Assembly: GCA_001179505.1 (NCBI GenBank)
Contig: CDMY01000938.1
Coordinates: forward strand, 62,883 to 126,882
Reading direction: 5' to 3'
DNA: 64,000 bases
From: Vitrella brassicaformis
Taxonomy: Eukaryota; Sar; Vitrellaceae
Under the pieces are notes generated by a model. That model searched no databases. It saw nothing but the letters and a program-made list of their open reading frames with translations, and had not been told where the DNA came from. The stretch's first letter is position 1. Every line of letters begins with the position of its first letter. A program made the position numbers and the translations under genes. This document shows positions 47,783 through 59,969 of the stretch, in pieces.

Positions 47783-49184
47783 ATGGCGATAAAGGTGCTG
47801 ATCAACGGTGCTGCGGGGCGCATGGGGCGGCGTCTGTGCTGCCTTGCCGCCGAGGACGAGCACATGCAGCTCGTGGGCGGGCTGGAGAGGGTAGAGAGCC
47901 CGTCCATCGGTGACTGAGGAAATGGATCCAGTGCACGCCTGCCTGATGCGTTGTTTGTGTGTGTGTGTGTGTGTGCAGGCAAGTCGCTGAAAGAGTTGGA
48001 GCCCCTGCTGCAGTGTGGGGATGACATCCGGCTTCACTCGAACCTGAGCGACGTGTCGCCTCAGCCGGACGTCATTGTCGACTTCTCGGCACCAGCCGGT
48101 GAGCTGAGCCACACACCTCTCCTGAAAGGCCCACAGACAGACATGTGTGTGGTGTGTTCTGCATGTCTGTCAGCGTCGATGAAGTTGGCCGAGGAGGCTG
48201 CGTCAAAGGGCATTGCCTTGGTGATTGGCACCACGGGCCTGACGGAGGAGGAGGACAAAAAGCTGCACAGCCACAGCGCCAAAGTGCCGGTGTGTGAAGA
48301 GCAAATGACCGACCGAGTGAATGACCACGAGCGGAGCCCGCTTGTCTTGTCTCCTCCCTCCTTGCTGTCTGTCTGACATGCTATGCTGCACTGACTGCAG
48401 ATGATCCACGCCATGAACTACTCGTTGGGCGTGAATTTGGTGTTTCGTCTGTCGGCCGACATTGCCAAGGCCCTCGGGGACGACTTCAACATCGAGATCG
48501 TCGAAGGACACCACAACCGAAAGGTGGGTGAAGGCACCACACACAACACGACGCCAGTGGCACACGCAACGCACACACACACCTGTCTGTCTGTCTGTCT
48601 GCACGTGTGTGTGTGTTGTGGTGGGGTGGGGTGCGTCCAGGTGGATTCCCCCTCTGGGACTGCCTTCGGGATTGCCGACGCCGTGTGCGCCGCAACGGGG
48701 CGTACGCGGGCCGACCTCGTGCATGGCCGATCTGGACAGGTGAGGTGGTCTAGGACGGGCGGTGGTGGGGAGGCGGCACACACATCTCATTCACACACGC
48801 AGAGAGTGCGGCCATGCCATGAGGGTGTGTGTGGTGTGTGTGTGTGTGTTAAATAAGGTGGGCAAGCGCACCCGCCGCGAGATCGGCATGCACGCTATCC
48901 GTCTTGGCAGCATAGTGGGCGACCACACCATACACTTTGGGTCGGACTTTGAGCGAATCGAACTCACACACAAGGCCCAGGCAAGCCAACACAGCACAGA
49001 TACAATCACGTGACGGATGTGTGTGTGTGAGCCATCGGTTGGTGTCTTGTCTTCTCTGTGTGTGGCGTGCGTGTGTCAGGATCGCGATGTGTTTGCTGCG
49101 GGCGCGCTGCGGGCCGCCAAGTGGCTGGCCGGCAAGCCCCCGGCGCTCTATGACATGCAAGACGTGCTGTTTGGCGGCAAATGA
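47783..49184 (+). CDS. dapB: 4-hydroxy-tetrahydrodipicolinate reductase (DapB)
   Basis: Seven exons: 47783-47909, 47979-48098, 48174-48289, 48401-48523, 48641-48739, 48858-48980 and 49080-49184; 813 nt, 270 aa, the normal DapB length. The NAD(P)H-binding motif is [11 protein letters not shown] at the N-terminus. [16 protein letters not shown] and MNYSLGVN follow, and the catalytic/substrate block is [19 protein letters not shown]; the C-terminal block is [12 protein letters not shown]. The enzyme reduces the dihydrodipicolinate precursor in lysine and diaminopimelate synthesis. There is no targeting peptide before the Rossmann start, so it is probably cytosolic. The gene has a bacterial-type product but six introns, so it is long settled in the nuclear genome. 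Intron 6 starts with GC (GCAAGC) instead of GT. Confidence 0.97.
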
Positions 49185-49966
49185 AGGAAAGGAAGGCTGT
49201 ATTTAATCGCCCGTTCGCCAAATGAATGAATGAACAGAACAGTCGAAACAGACACACAGACAGACAGACAGACAGGTTTAGTCTCCGTGTTTCGTCAAGT
49301 GGGCCGACTGCATGGACGGACGAATGGATGCTCTTGACAGTTTTCGGTGCATTGTGTTGCATTGTGGTGCTCCACACTAATGTGTTCGTACAACGGCCGA
49401 GCAGGGACGGCTGGATGGATGGATGGATCGGTGAGTGAAGGCACGCTGTTCGCCCGCCCGGCAGGTTGGCTCAAGCTGCCTGCCTGCCTGCCTGTACAAA
49501 GCGGTTGAGTCAGCCACTCACGCAAAGCACTCACTCACTCACTCAGTCCATAAGTCAGTCACGCCGTGGATGAAATGAACCAGGCAGGCAGCCAGGCAGA
49601 CAGACAGACGCCACATACCACACCACACACACACGCAGTGATGGTCCCCCTCCCTCCCTCCCTCCCACGCCCACCCACACACACCCCCGCGGACGGATCG
49701 GACGCATCGTTTGTCTGAAACGAATGCGTCCGGCCGGCCGGGCAGGTGTATGCGTGTCCGGGAAACCACTGTCTTAGGAGCCAGCTGATCCGATCCCTTA
49801 GCTATACACTGTCTGGATGTCTGTGGTTGTTTGCGTCAGACATGCAGACACACATCTCATCTCATGTGTGTCCGTTCACCCTCACACCCTCTCGCTATTT
49901 CGGCTGGCTGCTTAGCTAGCTTGTGCACTCTACTCCCACCCCGGTTGGCCGTGCCGGGCCTTATGG
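49185..49966. other. Intergenic spacer
   Basis: Between convergent DapB and BTB copy B. Contains CAGA (49252-49276), GGAT (about 49412-49428), GCCT (about 49480-49494) and CTCC repeats. No gene supported. Confidence 0.6.
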
Positions 49967-51473
49967 CTAGGACGAGGTGGCAGCGATGAAGAGACAGGCG
50001 GCGGCTGCCGACGACCCCACCATGCGGGTTCGGGCAACTAGATCTACTATGCGCTGCACATAGTCCACCGGCACACCCACGTTCGATGGATCGTACCTGA
50101 CGAGACGACACCACACGACAAACACGACACACACATCTCCTTAATAATTGTGGGTTGGTTGGGACGAGATCGTATCGTATACTGCCCACTTGAAGAATCC
50201 ATTGGCCCAAGACAAGTCGTCCCCCATCGACATGGCCACGCCCTTGGTGACCGTCACAGTGGCACCAGACACCTCAATCGCCATCAGCTGACGGCAGGAC
50301 AGGACAGGAGAGGACAGGCACACGATGAGGAAACACGAAACAGAGTTTCATCGGCTCGCTCCCTTGACTCTTGCCGTCCCTGGTCGCCTCACTCACTCAC
50401 CGTATCGTCCTTGGCGTCGCCTGTCTTGAGCAGTGGCTTGATGGCGTCGAGCCGCGCCTCCTGCAGAGCCTTGTCAGCCTTGGCCCTCCTGATCATACTG
50501 GTGAGCTCCACAGAGAGGGCCTCAGGGTCTCTCTGCTGGTGGGAAAGCTGGGGGGCGGGTGGCGGTGGGTGGGGGTGGCCCTGTGTCTGTGTGGGGGGAG
50601 GCGGTCCGATGGGCCCGGGATACCAGTTGGTGGCCGGATCCCACAGCAACAGCCGTGCCCAATACCTGACACACAGGTCGAGTCGAGTCGATGCACCCAG
50701 CACAGCACAACACAACACAAGGCGACACAGAGAGAGGAGCCGTTGTCGTTGGGTTCTGTGTGGTGCATTGCATTCGCTCTCACCAATATGGAGCGTCGTT
50801 CTCTCTGGACGGAGGCAGCGCCACCTTGTCGGTCTGCTCGGCCACGTAGAGCCCCAGCTGGCCATCTAGCCTGACAGATAGATAAAAGATATATACATCC
50901 AGGCGGCACGATCACCATTAGACACACAGCCAGAGCCAAAGCCGCAGTGTTCCTCCTCCCTCTCCTCTCACCATTTGAACACTGGGGGATATATTTGGAG
51001 GAAAATCCTCCCGTGTTGATCCCGGAGAAAGGCCTGGTCAAATCGGCCAGAAAAGAGCAGCGCCATGACAGACCCCTTGGCCGCGCAGAGGGTGGACCGC
51101 CGGGCCCGGAAAAACTCTCCGCTGAGGCTGAACTCCAATATCTCCCTCATGCACTCCGCCTGGCACAACACAACACATGAAGTGAAGATGGACCCAAAGG
51201 TTCCCTTGCCCTGTTCTGCCTTCCTGTGTGAGCCCGTCGCCATACCGAAGGCTCCGTCAAATCGCCAGTGCCGCCCATCGCTTGCTCTTTCGCAATCAGC
51301 TCATCCTTGATCTCCCGCAGCCTCTCCTTCACCACATCGCACTGCTCCATGCTCACATCGAGATGGTCACCACGCTCACCACTGGCAGGACAGTCACTGA
51401 CAGGCGGCTGCTTGGGCGTGCCGCCTTCGTTGGCTGCATCACCAGGAGGAGGACCACTCGAGCTGGAGCTCAT
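49967..51473 (-). CDS. BTB/T1-type (KCTD-like) domain protein, copy B
   Basis: Six minus-strand exons: 51473-51246, 51159-50972, 50870-50784, 50665-50401, 50287-50190 and 50096-49967; 996 nt, 331 aa. This is a paralogue of the gene at 16-1431. The second, third and fifth exons have the same lengths (188, 87, 98 nt), and the proteins align through HLDVSMEQCDVVKERLREIK, the BTB-like FRARRSTLCAAKGSVMALLF, LGLYVAEQTDK and ALSVELTSMIRRAK. The poly-Gln of copy A is replaced by a Pro-rich stretch. The C-termini diverge: copy B ends in a short hydrophobic run (ACLFIAATSS) after VQRIVDLVART. Oligomerisation or cullin-adaptor roles are typical of the family, but nothing specific is shown. Confidence 0.62.
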
Positions 51474-52078
51474 GGCGCAACCCCTCCTACCTCCTTCGAC
51501 CTTCATGAGGGTCCCCGGCTGGTTTCTGCCTTCATCGCAGCTTTTGCGAGTTTGGTGCAGTCGCATTTTGTTTTACAGCAAACCCGAGGGAAGAGTCATA
51601 CGTTTCGCAAACCCTGGACCCTGAATCAGTTCTTGCAAATTACCTAATTCATCATGCGATTGGGCCTTTGTGACCTGACCTCACGACAGCAGATGAATGA
51701 ATGCAATATCATCAACCAGCCAGATCGAGTCAACCAGAGATGTTCTCACACGCACTGCACTGCCACACATGCATGATGGGATGGATGCCATTTCAGGCCA
51801 GGCAGTGAGTGACGGTATTCACATCATCTACACAGGAGCCTCCCTCCCTCCCTCCTGCCACAGCAAAGGGGGCTACTTGTAATACGTGCCGCTCGGCACC
51901 GGTGGTGGGCGTCATGCATGAGGGGAGGGCACCCATGGCCGGTCGGGCGGCCGGCCACTCAATTCAATCGCTATCGAGACAGAGCAAAGAAACAAACGAC
52001 ACAGCTGTGAGCAGCAAGCGGGGTTGGTTGTCTAGTAGGCATCATGATGTCCTTTCGCGTACCTGTCGGTTTATCTGA
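51474..52078. other. Intergenic spacer
   Basis: 605 bp between the 5' end of BTB copy B and the 3' end of the ankyrin-like gene. No coding model supported. Confidence 0.55.
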
Positions 52079-54286
52079 TTAGACGGGCGGATTGAGATTG
52101 CTGCTGCTGTGCTCCTCATCCATATCACCGGCGGCCCTGTCAGACACACAGACAGACAAGCAAACAGACAGACAGACAGACAGACAGACACGTGTGTACT
52201 CGCAGAGTGCCCCCATCCATCCCTCCCCCCTCAACTCACTGGTCGTCCTCCATGTGTTGATGCTCGTCATCGTCTTCGATCATATCGCCATCATGCTCCT
52301 CCTCCCCCCAGTCGCCGTCCATGCCATCCTCGGCCACGGAACCCTTCACACATACGCAGACCACACACATTGATAAGTGGGCATGGATGACATGGCATGT
52401 GTGTGCGCGTGTGCCTCCTTCCACCTCGTCTAGATCGTCGCCGTCCCCGGCGTCCTCCAGGCCGTCCGCATCCATACCGTCCTGCACACACACAACAGTG
52501 AATCATCACATGCATGTGACTGTCTGCCCCTCCCTCCTGACCTCATCATCGATGTCACTCTCCTCGTCTAGGTCGTCGCCATCCGAGCTATCATCATCTG
52601 ATGACTCGTAGTCGCCCCACACGGCACCGGGCGGCCCCCTCTGGTCCATCCCCTCCCACCCATCTATCGTCTGCACCACACACTGACCTCCCCCCGCCCC
52701 GCCCACCACCACACGCCCATCGAACGAGCACTCGAATGGCTTGCCCTTGCCGAATCCCCTGTCGATGTCAGGCAGCCTGTAGTGGAGCGCCTCCTCACAC
52801 CAAATCAGGTGGATCACGTCACGGAGGCCATACACGATGCCCTCGTCTACCTGCCCGCCCTCTCTCCCCCCCTGGCTGTCTGATGTGTCGGCGTGTGTGG
52901 TGTGTGGCGTGACGAAGGCAGTGTGGCGAAACAAACGGCGCCGCACAGAGGGGCTGGCCACATTGCAGACACGCGAGACGAAGAACGACAGTGCCGCATT
53001 GAGCCGCCGCCCGAGTGGCGTGCGGGCTGAGAAGGGCAGAGGGGGCGGCTCTATGTAAGAGGCAATGTGACTGCACAGCACACCCACACGAAACACGCGA
53101 TGAGAAGCCGACAAGGCAGACAGAGTGCGCAGAGGAGTGAGGGATGCGTTGATGAAGCGCATGGCGTGTGTGGGAACAGAGCGTTTGAGATAGTCTTGAT
53201 ACACCGACAAAACACGGCGCTTCTCTCTGGCTGTCGTGGCAATGGGGGCAGGTGCTCTGTCTACGGATGCCCCCAGGTGGATCAGATGGTCGGCAGCAGT
53301 GTGGTAGCCTCCCTCCACCAACGCGACAAGGGGTGGCCGTCACCCCTACCATCATCTATATCAGCTCCTGCCTCATGCACCAGGAATGAAATGACATCCA
53401 CATCCCAGTGAGCAAGGATGAGTGTGCTACGCACAGCCTTCACCCCCTGCTGCCTCACTAGCCAATACACCACAGCCCTGTTCCGCGCCCGTGTGGCTTC
53501 ATTCAACGCACAAGTACCCCCGTCCCCCTCCACCACCTCCCGCCCCATCCCCTCGACCAGCTTCTCGAGGATTGCGATGTGGGGGTCCGCGTGGCCGTCA
53601 TGCGCCGCATCCCCCTCCTGCTGCTGTCGCTGCTGCTGCTGCTCATCCGATTGCTTGTCCTCGTCCTCTGCAAAGCGGCACGCACATGCCTGCTCGAGAG
53701 TCCAGTATCCGTAGAGGCTTAGAAGCGTGGGTGCCGCTGCTGCGGCAGCGGTCAGCCGAGTGACGATCTTCAGGCACTCCTTCGCCGTAATGCGCTGGGG
53801 GCCGCGGGTGGCGCCACTGGTGAATACCGACGACAGCGCACCATCAAAGTAGCACCTGGCGCCGTGCCTCAGGAGGGTCTCGATCATGGGCAGCAGGGCC
53901 GACAGCTGAGTGGGGTCTGCATGGCGCAGGCGGGCTAGCACGGCGTCAAGTGGTATCCGGGCTGGACTGGTGCAGTTGACATTCGCTCCCGCGTCGATGA
54001 GGGACTCCAGGATCGCGACACCGTCCTCTCCGACGCATTCCTCAGCGGCCAGATACACCAGGGAATGCCACTGCTGAGAGCTCGTGTTGTAGTACCGCCC
54101 GTTGGGGTCGGCCCTCTGCTGCGCCAGCAGCTGGGCCGCTGCTTCAGGTGAGAGTGACCCGTCACGGATGCCGTAGGCCAACTCTTTGGTGGCCGAGAGG
54201 GAAAAGGCTGGCGCTCCACCGCGTGAGAGGCTGATGGGGAACGGCTCGCCGGGCTGCGGCTGTGGCTCAGAGTCAGACCCAGACAT
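52079..54286 (-). CDS. Ankyrin-repeat-like protein with a one-base frame break
   Basis: Minus-strand exons 54286-52542, 52481-52425, 52343-52240 and 52136-52079. The frame from MSGSDSEPQPQPGE is open to about 53332 and continues, one frame over, from PLVALVEGGYHTAADHLIHL down to the acidic end. Total exon length is 1964 nt, one short of a multiple of three, so one missing base would restore a 654-aa protein. The break coincides with a run of four C (sense) at 53333-53330. Ankyrin-like units: ILESLIDAGANVN, MIETLLRHGARCYF, VISFLVHEAGADI and ADHLIHLGASVD. The C-terminus is strongly acidic (SSDDDSSDGDDLDEESDIDD and two similar exons). A role in protein binding is the usual expectation. The break may be a sequencing error or a real mutation. 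Confidence 0.7.
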
Positions 54287-54931
54287 CGCCAGCTATCACC
54301 AGTCGGTGCGGTCGCGACGGCCGGAAGCCATTAAGTGGAAGCAAGGCTGCTGCAAACACCACACACACAGACACACACACACAGGGAAGAAGCGGGGTGA
54401 CGCAATGGGAATCATCATATCGCGGTCCTGGACTGCCTCCTCCTCACTTTATTGTATGCGTACCACAGGCCCTCCAGCAACAGAGTGCCAGCAAATTGCA
54501 GAGCAGGCAGTGCCACGCGTCGCCACCTGAAACACCACCAAAAGCGCCAAGGAGATGCCAGGTCCAAGGCTGGCGGCGAGCAGCAACGAGGCGCCAGCGG
54601 ATGAGATGAGGAAATGCACCCCCCAAACGACCGTCCTCAGTCAACAACCGTCAAGGCCAGCGAAGCCAAAACCGTCCTAAGGCTTGGAATCATCCGACAG
54701 GGCTGCAACGATACGAGGGCGTCATGTTGTGCTGCCTGCAGCATCCCTCAGACTACGGCATCTGCGCAGTCACCTCTCCTCGGCTTGCGCGCTTTCGCGG
54801 TTTGACGCGATCGCAAAGCATTCTAATCACTGCTGCAGTCCACCCTCAGGCATGAACTAGGCTCTTTGACTGACCCACCTGCGGAGCCCAGCCACAAAGC
54901 CTGAAGGATTCATTAAGATGAGCACAGCGCC
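54287..54931. other. Divergent intergenic region
   Basis: 645 bp between the starts of the ankyrin-like and RMD1-like genes, low in microsatellites apart from a CA stretch (about 54358-54382). No gene seen. Confidence 0.5.
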
Positions 54932-57125
54932 ATGTGGAGAGGCCCACATCTCATCAACTCACTTCATCCAACAAGGATCTTCGCTCGGAGAGGCTTCTCG
55001 GCACTTCGACTGGCGAAGGGCAAGGGCGGCAAAATCGAGATCACGCCGGCGGCAGTCGTGTCGGCATCGGCGGCAGCAAGGAAGGGCAAGGTGGGCGTGA
55101 CGGTGCGGCCGTCGCCAGGCACCCCTCTGTATGTGATGAAGGCCCGGCCTGAGGCGACTATCGTGGAGCTCAAGCCGCACGTGGACGCCAACCTCATGCC
55201 GGTGCTAACGTGTCGTCTGGCATTGAATGCATTGACACACACACACACAGTTGCACATGCATATGCAGGACAGACAGACAGACAGACAGACAGATGGATG
55301 GATGGATGGATGGATGGATGGATGGCATTCATCCCTCGTGTGTCTGTTGTGTTGTGTTGTGTGCGTGTGTGCAGCCCGACCCGCATGTGCGAGCACACAG
55401 TCTGGCGTGCACCATTGATCTGCGCAGGGTGGCGGCGAGCATCCGCGAGCAGAGGAGGCGGGACAGCGACAATGCCTTCTGGGGAGACTTCGTCTTTAGA
55501 GGTGTGCCGGCGTACAAAGGTCTGTCGGTGCGGCAGCGTCCCTTTCTCTCGCACCCCTTTCTCTGTGGCTGGCTGGGTGGCTGGCTATTGTTGGTTGTGT
55601 GCAGAGCTGGAGCATTTCCTGATGGCTGAGACCGGCCCTGGCTTCTCTCAACAGGCATGCACTGCAGTCTTCTTCAAGGTGGGTGACAGACGCCATGCGT
55701 CAGTCAGCGTGGATGGATGGATGGATGGATGCGCGTATGTGTTTGTGTGGGGGTGGGTGTAGAGCGGTTGTGTGGTGTTTTGGGGCATGACCGAGGACAA
55801 CGAGTACCGCTGTGTGGCCACCACCGCCGCACCATTCATGAGAATGTAATCTTCACACACACACACTCACACACACGCACACAACGGCGGCACAGACGAG
55901 ACCATCACTGTGCCATCCATCATTAATGACGGTCAGGCCTGTTGCCGCGACTTTGGACGAGCTGTGGGCCGCGAGGGAGACCGAGACAATGGATGTCACC
56001 GACACAGAGGGGTGGGTGGGGTGGGCAAGAAACGAACACTCTGTGCTGTGCACCACACGGTTTTATAGGTCTCTCTCCGTGTGTGTGCACTGCAGCGACA
56101 GCCACATAGAGAACGATGTCATCTACCTCCGCACACACGACCGCACTAGACCCAGCGACAAGGTCACACACACACACACACACAGACACACACAGAGACC
56201 AGCCAGCAGCATGACAACCGTGCCATATGTGTCTTCTCTTTGCGACGGTGGATGGTCAGCTGTCGATGTCGTTTGCCATGATGACGGCCGCCCGCCTCAG
56301 TGCCCTCGAAAACAAGATCGAACGAGTCCTGGCGGTAAGTAAGTGAGTGAATCGGTGGAGATGGGAGGAACAAGCCTTGCTGAAGCATTCATCCGCCCGT
56401 CCCTTTCCTTTGTCCGTGTGTGTGTGGTGTGGTGGTCAGTTTGAGAAGCGGTCTGCCGATCGGATGAAGAAGCTCATCAGGCCTTGGCGAGTGGTGCGCA
56501 CGCAGGAAGACAGAGAGAGAGGGAGAGAGAGAGAGAGAGAGAGAAGCCATCCATCCGCATGTGCATGTGCATGTCGTGTGTGTCATGTCAGAGTGCGTTG
56601 GGTGAGGGGGTGTTCGACTCGCTGATCAACCTGCACAACCTGCGATACGAGCTCAACATCGAGCAGGGGCTGACGGATGTGCCCGACGTTATGTGGGACT
56701 ATGAGGGGCAGACGCGCCTCTTTGAGAAGCTCCAGAGGCACCACGACATCAAGCAGAGACTCGACCTCCTCAACGCACGGTGGGTAAAGGTGGTGGAGAG
56801 GGAATTTTCTGTATGTGTGTGTGTGTGTGGGGTGTGGGTGTTTTAAGGCTGGACTGGACGTTTCACTTTCTGGGGACGTTCTCCGAGCACCTCCAGCGGC
56901 TCCACTCGGCAAACCTGGAGAAGGCAAGCACAGCGAGCGACAGACACGAACACCCCACCCACCGGATGGATGCCCACATCGTTGTGTGTGCTCTGTTTGT
57001 TTGTGTGTCAGATTATCATAGGTCTGATAGCGTTGGAGCTGCTGATAGGCATATCCGACTTTGTGGGCTTCCACCCCGCCTTGCTCAAGACCTACATCCT
57101 CGACAAGCTGACGGGCCACCGATAG
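54932..57125 (+). CDS. RMD1/RMND1 family (DUF155) protein, probably mitochondrial
   Basis: Eleven exons: 54932-55201, 55375-55519, 55605-55678, 55763-55845, 55937-56011, 56096-56162, 56260-56334, 56440-56490, 56592-56779, 56848-56923 and 57012-57125; 1218 nt, 405 aa. The N-terminus is a basic presequence (HPTRIFARRGFSALRLAKGK). DUF155 blocks are clear: GCVVFWGMTEDNE, then HIENDVIYLRTHD, then LSMSFAMMTAARLSALENKI, a helical region (YELNIEQGLTDVPDVMWDYE, HHDIKQRLDLLNARL) and a C-terminal membrane span (IIIGLIALELLIGISDFVGF). Known relatives are inner-membrane proteins needed for mitochondrial translation. Intron 10 uses a GC donor (GCAAGC at 56924). Confidence 0.88.
55270..55325 (+). repeat. 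(CAGA)n followed by (GGAT)n in RMD1 intron 1
   Basis: About six CAGA units run directly into eight GGAT units. The same intron ends with a TGTGT-rich stretch before CAG. Confidence 0.9.
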
Positions 57126-57711
57126 GCCGGGCGCTAGGCTGCGCCTCTGTAGAGAGAGTGGGGTGTGTAAAGGGAGGGACGAGTGAGCGGTGGTGGAGGT
57201 GCACCTACTGTACCACCTACTGTACCAGTAGTCGATTGCTGTGCTGCTTGCTTGGCATATCTCTTTTTGACCGTCATTGCTGCCGTGTCGACGGCCTGTG
57301 TGCTGCCATCTCAGTGGCACCCAGTCCATTACACAGCTGGGATGATGATCAAGGGGTGCCGGCGGGCGGCAGCAGTAGGAAGGCATGCAGCCTTCAGCGA
57401 ATGTACAGCTAGGTTGGTTGGTCGGTAGGTAGGTAGGGCGAGATGTCGTGTCGTTTTGTCGCATGTGCCTGCCAGTGTGTGTTACTATTTATCGACTTGA
57501 GCGCGCGCACACCCCGCGACACCTGATATGGTATAATTCCATGTGTCTAGCACTGTCTAAGTCATTCTTCGGCAAACACGGCCAGCCTTCACAGCACGCA
57601 CGGATGAGCGGCCTTCCTCCCTCCATATGTGTCCCTGTCCAGCTGTCGGTCTGTCTTGTCTATCTGCCTGTCTGTCTGTGTGTCTGTGTGTCTGTGTGTC
57701 TGTGTGTCTGT
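57126..57711. other. Intergenic spacer between convergent genes
   Basis: 586 bp with TGTCTG repeats (57660-57712). No gene supported. Confidence 0.55.
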
Positions 57712-59969
57712 CTAGCTGCCGCCCCTCGCCCGCCACAGCCCAGGATGGCTGGCAAGCTTCCTCAACACATCTGCATAAGCACTCCTGCTCATCACGCCAC
57801 CCTCACCACCACCAGCCGCAGCAGCACCCCTCTTCACCTCTCGCTGACCCTCCCTCTCCCTCTCCCTGCCCTTCGGCGGCGTGCGGCTTCTCACTGGTGT
57901 GCGGGGCCTTTCCCGCTCCCTCGCACCATACCTGCTGATACACCCATTGCTGCCCTTGGTATGCTGCTGCTGCTGCTGCTGCTGCTGCGTCACGGCCGTG
58001 TTGCCTTTTGTGACATAGGGTGACTTGTTGCGGCTGTTGTTGTGTGGTGGGCTTTGTCGGGGCCTTTCGGGTGAGGGCGACACGGGGAATTGGGGCGTAT
58101 GGGATATGGGTGGTGGGGCGGGGGAGAGTGTGCGGCTCTTGCTGCTGCTGAGTGGCTGGGGCGGTGGGGGTGTGGGGCATGGCGAGGAGGAAGAGAGTTT
58201 GAGGGGAGCGCTCTGCAGCAGGCTGGTGAGCGTGGCATTCTGGTCGATGAGGGACTCGTATGCACACCAGAACGACTGCATGCATTGATCACACATGACA
58301 TGAGAGAGAGATGGACGAGTCTGAGAGAGAGAGACACGAGCCCGTGCTGACCGACCGACCTGCAGGTGGTAGCGGATGTGTGTGGTCTCTGCCAGCAGCC
58401 GTGGCTGCGATGTCAATCCCCTCTCGAGACGCTCCAGAGCTATCATGCACCCCTTCTTCTGCACACAGGCAGCCAACCAGACACACAAACGAATCAACGC
58501 CCGCTGAGCGGCTTCATTTCGTGTAATGTGGCCGGCCCACGTCGAGTCTTCTGGGGTTGGAAGGGTGCAGAAATTTGGTCAGCAACGATCTGCGACGGCT
58601 GTCCTCCTCACGGACCAAACCCTCATGAGCCGACAGGGCGCTCTTCACACCTGGACACAGGGGGAATACACAGACAGAGACACAGAGGGAGAGACACGTG
58701 CACCCATGGGGGTGGCATTTTCGTACTGCGCAATTCCCTCTCCATGATGCTCATTTCCCTCAGTTTGTCGGCGTGCACGTCAGTCAGACAGTGAAGCTTC
58801 ATGAGCGCCTGACACACGGCAGCTTCCCATGTAGGCGCGATACAAATCGTCCCTGATTGCTGACCTCTTCCTTATGCCGTTTCTCGGCCTTCAGTGCCCT
58901 CCCGATTCCCTCGCCCCTCCTCTCACACTCGTCCAGCCGCCTCAGCGCCAAATACAGCAGCCGGCGTTCGTCCGTCTCGCCCCTGCTGCATTGTGTCCCC
59001 TTATCAGCCACCACCTTTATTTCCGCCTCCTCGTGTAGTGGCGGGTGTGGCATCGGTCGGATCGCGTTGAGAATGGCGTCGAGCGCTTGTTCGTGGGAGA
59101 TGGTCGTGAAGTCAGGGAGATGTGTGTCTGGCTTTGGTAAAGACGGCGAGGGGGCGAAGGAGGGCGGCTCGTTCTGGAGGCTCGTGCACGAGTTGAGGGC
59201 CGTGGAAGGCTTGCCGTCGCAGTGAAGGGCTGCGGGCGTTTCGGTCCTTTGCTTGGTCTCTTCTTTGATCACGTTGCCGAAACTAGCCTCGCTGTCTGTG
59301 TCTTCGTAGCCGTAATAGAGGGAGCCATCGCTGCTTGCCGATACTCTCTCGGCCTGTCGGCGTGTCAGGCTGGCAGGTGGAAGCCCTTTCTGCTCTCTCA
59401 GTGTGTCGGACGCTCCACACATGAATGGAAGGAGACACACATGTTTGAGGGAAGATAGAGACGTCTGGAGTACCAAGCGAGTCGGCGCGCCACGTTGACA
59501 GAGGCAGCGCCGTGCTGTCACTGGTCCGCTGGGTGACAGGGGGCACCATGGTCGTCTTCGTTGCTCCTCCCTTCTGTGTCCGCCGTCTGACAACCGCTTG
59601 GCGAACGAGACCAGGTCCTTCGCGTGTGACCTTCCCCGCCGGCATGACCGCCACTGCTTTGGCGAAGACGGCCATCTGCGGGCTGCCGACGCCAAAGACG
59701 CGCTTGATCTCCTCCTGAAGGTCTTGCAATGCAGCGTACTGCTGCGGAGACGGCAGAGAGGACGGACTGCTCTCCACACCTGCAATGGCATACGGACACC
59801 GGAGATACACTTTGCAATCATTATGTCGCCCTTCTGTTTTGCTGTACCATCTGTGTGGCCATTCCCATGACACAACGACGCCATTTCGAGACGGCTGCGG
59901 GCCAGCCCCCAGTCTCGTGCTGGGGGGAGGGAGGAGATCCCGTGATCCCGTCATGTCCGAGGGTTTCAT
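57712..59969 (-). CDS. Unrecognised Ser/Pro-rich protein, approximate model
   Basis: Several minus-strand coding blocks are convincing but I could not join all of them. First block from 59969 (or a later ATG): LPSPQQYAALQDLQEEIKRV and MAVFAKAVAVMPAGKV, to about 59430. Second block about 59400-58865: YYGYEDTDSEASFGNVIKEE, then LPDFTTISHEQALDAILNAI, then LALRRLDECERRGEGIGRAL, ending at a good donor (GTCAGC). Further blocks: DKLREMSIMERELRSTKM near 58720-58790, GCMIALERLERGL at about 58450, and FWCAYESLIDQNATLTSLLQ from about 58270 into a long Ser/Pro-rich, poly-Gln and Arg/Glu-rich tail ending at 57712. The charged helices suggest short coiled coils. Family unknown. Confidence 0.45.
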
